From positions 1 through 50,650 of the forward strand of contig JAGQRH010000028.1 of the NCBI GenBank assembly GCA_020425605.1: a DNA stretch of 50,650 nucleotides. The letters are read 5' to 3'. Position numbers and translations under genes: made by a program. Below the pieces are notes generated by a model that made no database searches, had not been told where the DNA came from, and saw only the letters and a list, made by a program, of their open reading frames with translations. This DNA comes from Planctomycetota bacterium. GTDB taxonomy: Bacteria; Planctomycetota; UBA8742; UBA2392. This document shows positions 43,513 through 50,650 of the stretch, piece by piece. Positions within the stretch are counted from its first letter, which is position 1; every line of letters begins with the position of its first letter.

Positions 43513-46500
43513 ATGTTCCAGGCAATGACAGCATTCGCACTGCGGCGCACCTCACTGGTGCTGCTGTTCGCGGGTTTGCTGATCGTGGCGGCGGGCGTGT
43601 ACATCCCCCGCATCCCGGTTGACGTGTTCCCTGAGCTGAACGCGCCCACCGTGACGATCATGACCGAGTGCGGCGGGCTCAGCGCCGACGAGGTCGAGCA
43701 GTACGTGACCTTCCCGCTCGAGAGCAGCGTCAACGGGCTGCCCGGCGTGCGCCGGGTTCGCAGCAGCAGCGCAATGAGCCTCAGCATCGTCTGGGTCGAG
43801 TTCGAGTTCGGCGAAGACATATACCGAGCCCGCCAGCTCGTCAGCGAACGCCTTGATCAGGCTCGCGAGCAACTGCCCGAGGACGTGCACGCCGAGATCG
43901 CCCCCATCGCCGGCATCATGGGTGAAATGATGCTGCTGTCCGTCAGCAGCCCCGATGGCCAGGTCAGCCCGCTTGAGCTGCGCGGCTGGGCCGAGTTCGA
44001 GCTGCGTAATCGCCTGCTCACGGTCGGCGGCATCGCAGAGATCGTGGTGATCGGCGGCCAACTTCCCGAATACCAGATCAACGTCGACCAGGAGCGCCTC
44101 GCGCTCTACGACCTGACCATCCAGGACGTCGTCGAAGCAGCAGAGAAAGCCCACGCCATATCGTCCGCAGGCTATCTGCCGAATGTCGAAGGCAAGGAAA
44201 TGCCGCTGCGCCAGAACGCGCGCGTCGAGTCGGCCGAGGACATCCGCGGCACGGTCATCAAGTATCACGAGGGCGTTCCGGTCACCATCGGCGACGTGAC
44301 AAAGCCCGGCGGCGTGGACCTTGGCGCCGCGCCAGCGCGCGGCACCGGCGCGGACGCGGGCAACCCGGCCGTCATCATCACCGTCGAGAAGGCGCCCAAC
44401 ACCAACACCCTTGAGTTGACCAAGCAGATGGACGTTGTGCTCGACGGGCTCTATGACCGGGACGAAAACGGCAACCTGCTCGAGACCGTCACCATCCACC
44501 TGCCCGACGGGCGCACCGGCAAAGTCCACCTGAACCGTAACGTGATGCGCCAGAGCGACTTCATCGGGCTGGCCGTCAGCAACGTTTTGACCGTGCTGCG
44601 GGATGCGGCCATCCTCGTCGCGATCCTGCTGGTGCTGTTCCTGATGAACGTGCGGACCACGATCATCACGCTGACAGCGCTGCCACTGAGCCTCGCGGTC
44701 GCCGTACTTGCACTCTGGATGATGGACCTGAACGTCAACGTAATGACCCTCGGCGGCCTGGCCGTCGCAATCGGCGAGTTGGTGGACGATGCGATCATCT
44801 ATGTAGAGAACGTCTTCCGAAGACTGCGCGAAAACCGTGCCCTGCCGCCGGAGATGCAGCGCGGCCACGTGGCGGTCGTGGGCTCCGCAAGCAACGAGAT
44901 CCGCAGCAGCGTTGTTTTTGCAACTGTGATCATCGTGATGGTGTTCGTACCGCTGCTGTTCCTGCAGGGTCTCGAAGGACGCTTCTTCAGGCCGCTGGGG
45001 CTGGCCTACATCATCTCGATCTTTGCCTCGCTGCTGGTTGCCGTGATGGTCACGCCCGCCATGTGCAAGCTGCTTCTGCGCAAGGCCAGCACCAAGGGAC
45101 ACGAGAAGGAGTCACCGCTGGTGCGCGGGTTGAAGCGCCTCTACACCCCCACACTGAGGGCCGCGATCAAGCTGCGAGTACTCGTGATGGTTCTGGCGCT
45201 GGCCGGCACCGTCGGCAGCATCGCGTTCGCCGGCACGTACGGCACGCGCTTCCTGCCTGAGTTCAACGAAGGCACGTTCACCGTCTTCCTGAACGCGCCT
45301 CCGGGCACGTCACTGTACGAGAGCGACCGCCTGGCCGTCGGTGTAGAAAAGCGCCTCGCCGAGATCGAGGGCGTTAAGCACGTCGTGCGCCGCACCGGGC
45401 GCGCCGAGCGTGACCAGCACGCGCACGGCGTCAGCGTCAGCGAAATCGAAGTCAGCGTCGCGCCCGGCTACACCAAGGAAGAAGTGCGGGCACACATCGA
45501 CGAGGTGCTGTCGAAAATCCCGGGGATCACTTCCATGGTCGGCCAGCCGATTGAGCACCGGCTTAGCCACCTGCTGTCCGGCACGCCGGCGGCGATAGCA
45601 ATCAACGTGTATGGCGACGACCTGGACACGCTGCGCAAGATCGCCAAGGAGATCGAAGGCAAGCTGACCGGGCTGCCGGGCGCACGCGACATCGCCGCCA
45701 ACCGCGAAGTGATGATCGAGACCATCCCGATTCACTACCGGCGCGCCGACCTTGCCCGCTACGGCTTCTCACCCGGCGACGCGGCCTCGCAGGTCGAGGC
45801 AGCATTCAATGGCGTGAAGGTTGCGGATGTGAACCAGGGCGTACGCCGCTACGAAATGGTCGTGCGCCTGGACCCGGAGCAACGCACCAACATCGAGCAG
45901 GTAAGGCAGCTGATTCTGGTTGCCCCTACCGGCGCGCATGTGCGTCTGCGCGAAGTCGCAGACATCGGCGTCGAGCAGGCCAGCGACCTCATCGCCCGCG
46001 AGAACGGCCAGCGCAAGGCTGTCATCTCGCTCAACGTTGCCGAAGGCTACAACCTCGGCCACCTTGTCGAGCAGGTCCAGGAACGAGTCGACCCGATCGT
46101 GCACAAGTACGGCTACGCGGTGCACTACGGCGGACAGTTCGAGGCGCAGCAATCGGCCAGCCGCACCATCTACATCATGGGCGCCGGGGTGGTGATTGCG
46201 ATCCTGATGCTGCTGTACATCGCGCTGGGAACGATCCGCGCTGCCGTGCTGGTGATGCTGAACCTGCCGCTGGCGCTGATCGGCGGCATCGTGGCAATCT
46301 TCATCAGCGAATCGCCGAACCCGTGGACCAACCTGATGGCATTGTTCACTGGCGGGCATTACATCGCACCGGTGATCAGCATCGCGAGCATGGTCGGGTT
46401 CATCACGCTGTTCGGCATCGCGGTGCGCAACGGCATCCTGCTGGTGGCGCATTACAAGCACTTGCAGCTGGAGGGCATGGACCGCAAAGAAGCGATCATC

Positions 46501-46755
46501 AAGGGCTCAAGCGAGCGACTGGTGCCGATCCTGATGACCGCGCTCGCAGCCGTGCTGGGCCTTGTGCCGCTGGCCATGGCAAGCGGCGAGCCGGGCAGCG
46601 AGCTGCTCGCGCCGTTGGCCGTGGTGGTACTGGGCGGTCTTGTCACGTCAACGTTCCTGAACCTCGTAGTTGTACCCGCGGGCTATGCACTGATCGGCCC
46701 GCGCGAAGTGAACCTGAAACCCACGGAAGACATGCCTATCAAGGAGGGCACATGA
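43513..46755 (+). CDS. Heavy-metal RND efflux transporter (CusA/CzcA family)
   Basis: The product has 1080 residues from ATG 43513 (GGGGATAGC upstream). It has the RND layout: membrane helix 1, a large periplasmic loop opening with VDVFPELNAPTV, six helices, a second loop and six helices. The transmembrane helix 4 signature is AIGELVDDAIIYVEN. In CzcA the first position is Asp (DFGIIVDG); here it is Ala, while the later Asp and Glu of the proton relay are kept. That is closer to monovalent-metal or unassigned HME subgroups, so the substrate should not be assumed to be zinc or cobalt. It sits 8 nt after the adaptor. Confidence 0.93.
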   Translation: MFQAMTAFALRRTSLVLLFAGLLIVAAGVYIPRIPVDVFPELNAPTVTIMTECGGLSADEVEQYVTFPLESSVNGLPGVRRVRSSSAMSLSIVWVEFEFGEDIYRARQLVSERLDQAREQLPEDVHAEIAPIAGIMGEMMLLSVSSPDGQVSPLELRGWAEFELRNRLLTVGGIAEIVVIGGQLPEYQINVDQERLALYDLTIQDVVEAAEKAHAISSAGYLPNVEGKEMPLRQNARVESAEDIRGTVIKYHEGVPVTIGDVTKPGGVDLGAAPARGTGADAGNPAVIITVEKAPNTNTLELTKQMDVVLDGLYDRDENGNLLETVTIHLPDGRTGKVHLNRNVMRQSDFIGLAVSNVLTVLRDAAILVAILLVLFLMNVRTTIITLTALPLSLAVAVLALWMMDLNVNVMTLGGLAVAIGELVDDAIIYVENVFRRLRENRALPPEMQRGHVAVVGSASNEIRSSVVFATVIIVMVFVPLLFLQGLEGRFFRPLGLAYIISIFASLLVAVMVTPAMCKLLLRKASTKGHEKESPLVRGLKRLYTPTLRAAIKLRVLVMVLALAGTVGSIAFAGTYGTRFLPEFNEGTFTVFLNAPPGTSLYESDRLAVGVEKRLAEIEGVKHVVRRTGRAERDQHAHGVSVSEIEVSVAPGYTKEEVRAHIDEVLSKIPGITSMVGQPIEHRLSHLLSGTPAAIAINVYGDDLDTLRKIAKEIEGKLTGLPGARDIAANREVMIETIPIHYRRADLARYGFSPGDAASQVEAAFNGVKVADVNQGVRRYEMVVRLDPEQRTNIEQVRQLILVAPTGAHVRLREVADIGVEQASDLIARENGQRKAVISLNVAEGYNLGHLVEQVQERVDPIVHKYGYAVHYGGQFEAQQSASRTIYIMGAGVVIAILMLLYIALGTIRAAVLVMLNLPLALIGGIVAIFISESPNPWTNLMALFTGGHYIAPVISIASMVGFITLFGIAVRNGILLVAHYKHLQLEGMDRKEAIIKGSSERLVPILMTALAAVLGLVPLAMASGEPGSELLAPLAVVVLGGLVTSTFLNLVVVPAGYALIGPREVNLKPTEDMPIKEGT

Positions 46756-47243
46756 ATCGACTGATGGTACTGATGATGTTCGCGGCATCGTTCGCGTTCG
46801 CCGCATGCGGCGGCGGCGCAAACAACGCAGGCGGCGGCAACGCAGCCAACACGGGCGGCAACGAAGCCGGGCACAGCCATGAAGACGGCGGCCACCACCA
46901 CGAGGGCGAAGAGCACGACCTCGGCCACCGCACCAAGGACGACTGGCACTACGGCGCCAAGCAGATCGGCGACCCGGAAGCGGGCGGCGAGCTGGTGTTC
47001 GAAGTACATCTTCAGAAGGGCGGCGAGAACGTCAAAGACGCCACAATCGCGACATGGGTCGGTGACGACAGCGGCAAAGAGCTTTCCCCGCGAGGCTCAG
47101 GCGCGTGGGTAGAAGACGAGGGCGTCTATGACTGCCACGTAGGAATGCCGAAGGACATCCCGGCCAAGATGAAGTTCTGGGTCGAGGTCAAACACGGTGG
47201 CAGCGTCGTATTCAAAGACAGCTTCGACGTCGCCATGGAATAG
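46752..47243 (+). CDS. His-rich lipoprotein at the end of the efflux operon
   Basis: The product has 163 residues and its ATG overlaps the pump's stop codon (ATGA), with AAGGAGGGC upstream. The lipobox is FAAC, followed by a Gly/Asn-rich linker and a histidine cluster (HSHEDGGHHHEGEEHDLGH). The remaining 100 residues form a beta-rich domain (ELVFEVHLQKGGENVKDATI, AKMKFWVEVKHGGSVVF), possibly immunoglobulin-like. It is probably a metal-binding partner that buffers or delivers metal in the periplasm; this is inferred from composition and operon position. Confidence 0.8.
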   Translation: MNRLMVLMMFAASFAFAACGGGANNAGGGNAANTGGNEAGHSHEDGGHHHEGEEHDLGHRTKDDWHYGAKQIGDPEAGGELVFEVHLQKGGENVKDATIATWVGDDSGKELSPRGSGAWVEDEGVYDCHVGMPKDIPAKMKFWVEVKHGGSVVFKDSFDVAME

Positions 47244-47260
47244 CAACGGCTATCAACACA

Positions 47261-47288
47261 AACTCGCCCGGCATTTGCCGGGCGAGTT
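47261..47288. terminator. Bidirectional terminator between efflux operon and secA
   Basis: AACTCGCCCGGCA pairs perfectly with TGCCGGGCGAGTT (47276-47288) around a minimal loop. The stem has A-rich and T-rich ends and lies 17 nt from both converging stop codons. Confidence 0.8.
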
Positions 47289-47304
47289 CTGTTTGTGGCT
47301 CAAG

Positions 47305-50607
<3,303 letters not shown>

Positions 50608-50650
50608 CGTGAGGCTCGTGTCTCGAACTCGGTAACCTGGCTGCGTGCCC

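Overview
The window is GC-rich, densely coded bacterial DNA. Three things suggest Planctomycetota or a related lineage with a large regulatory and envelope repertoire: many lipoproteins and membrane-anchored proteins without clear families, an ECF sigma factor with a long membrane-anchored C-terminal extension, and a sulfatase together with a PrkA kinase. No rRNA is present and no marker settles the phylum, so this assignment is inference.

Layout. 1-3639 (+) holds the 2-oxoglutarate dehydrogenase genes sucA (3' end only), sucB and lpd. 3733-6317 (-) has the membrane-anchored sigma factor and an AlkA-like DNA glycosylase. 6391-9068 (+) is a respiratory patch: a heme-copper-oxidase-like membrane protein, a monoheme cytochrome c lipoprotein, and a precorrin-2 dehydrogenase after a strong terminator. 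9081-12929 contains a small unknown gene, tRNA-His, a lysozyme-like orphan, a roughly 355-nt stretch that looks like a structured non-coding RNA with promoter and terminator, and two unknown envelope proteins. 13024-17000 has a metallopeptidase/vWA fusion divergent from an anti-sigma-like pair. 17134-20306 holds guaA behind a terminator-like leader hairpin, a lipoprotein and an isolated NuoI. 20369-24406 has a sulfatase interrupted by an in-frame TAG, a proline-rich membrane protein, and a coiled-coil protein fused to half of a GspF/PilC-type domain.

24600-33970 is one long minus-strand run: ptsI, a large MscS-type channel, PrkA kinase, a coiled-coil membrane protein, an ImpE-like TPR protein and a PII protein. 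The last four are almost contiguous (gaps of 9 and 5 nt and one 1-nt overlap) and look like a signalling operon. 34127-38985 holds a multi-zinc-ribbon protein, a coiled-coil protein, a YkgJ-type cysteine cluster protein, an acyl-CoA thioesterase and a secreted beta-helix/thioredoxin-like protein. 39045-47243 (+) is a metal-handling block: an Fe-S membrane protein, a small Cys/His-rich protein, a complete CusCBA/CzcCBA-type RND efflux system and a His-rich lipoprotein. 47305-50607 (-) is secA.

The strongest candidates for something undescribed are the structured RNA at about 10700-11055, the PtsI-MscS-PrkA-ImpE-PII cluster, the GspF-half fusion and the heme-copper-like protein with an altered CuB site. 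Palindromic, probably multicopy repeats lie at 2181-2253, 24511-24588 and 37250-37293. No CRISPR array, transposase or prophage was seen.
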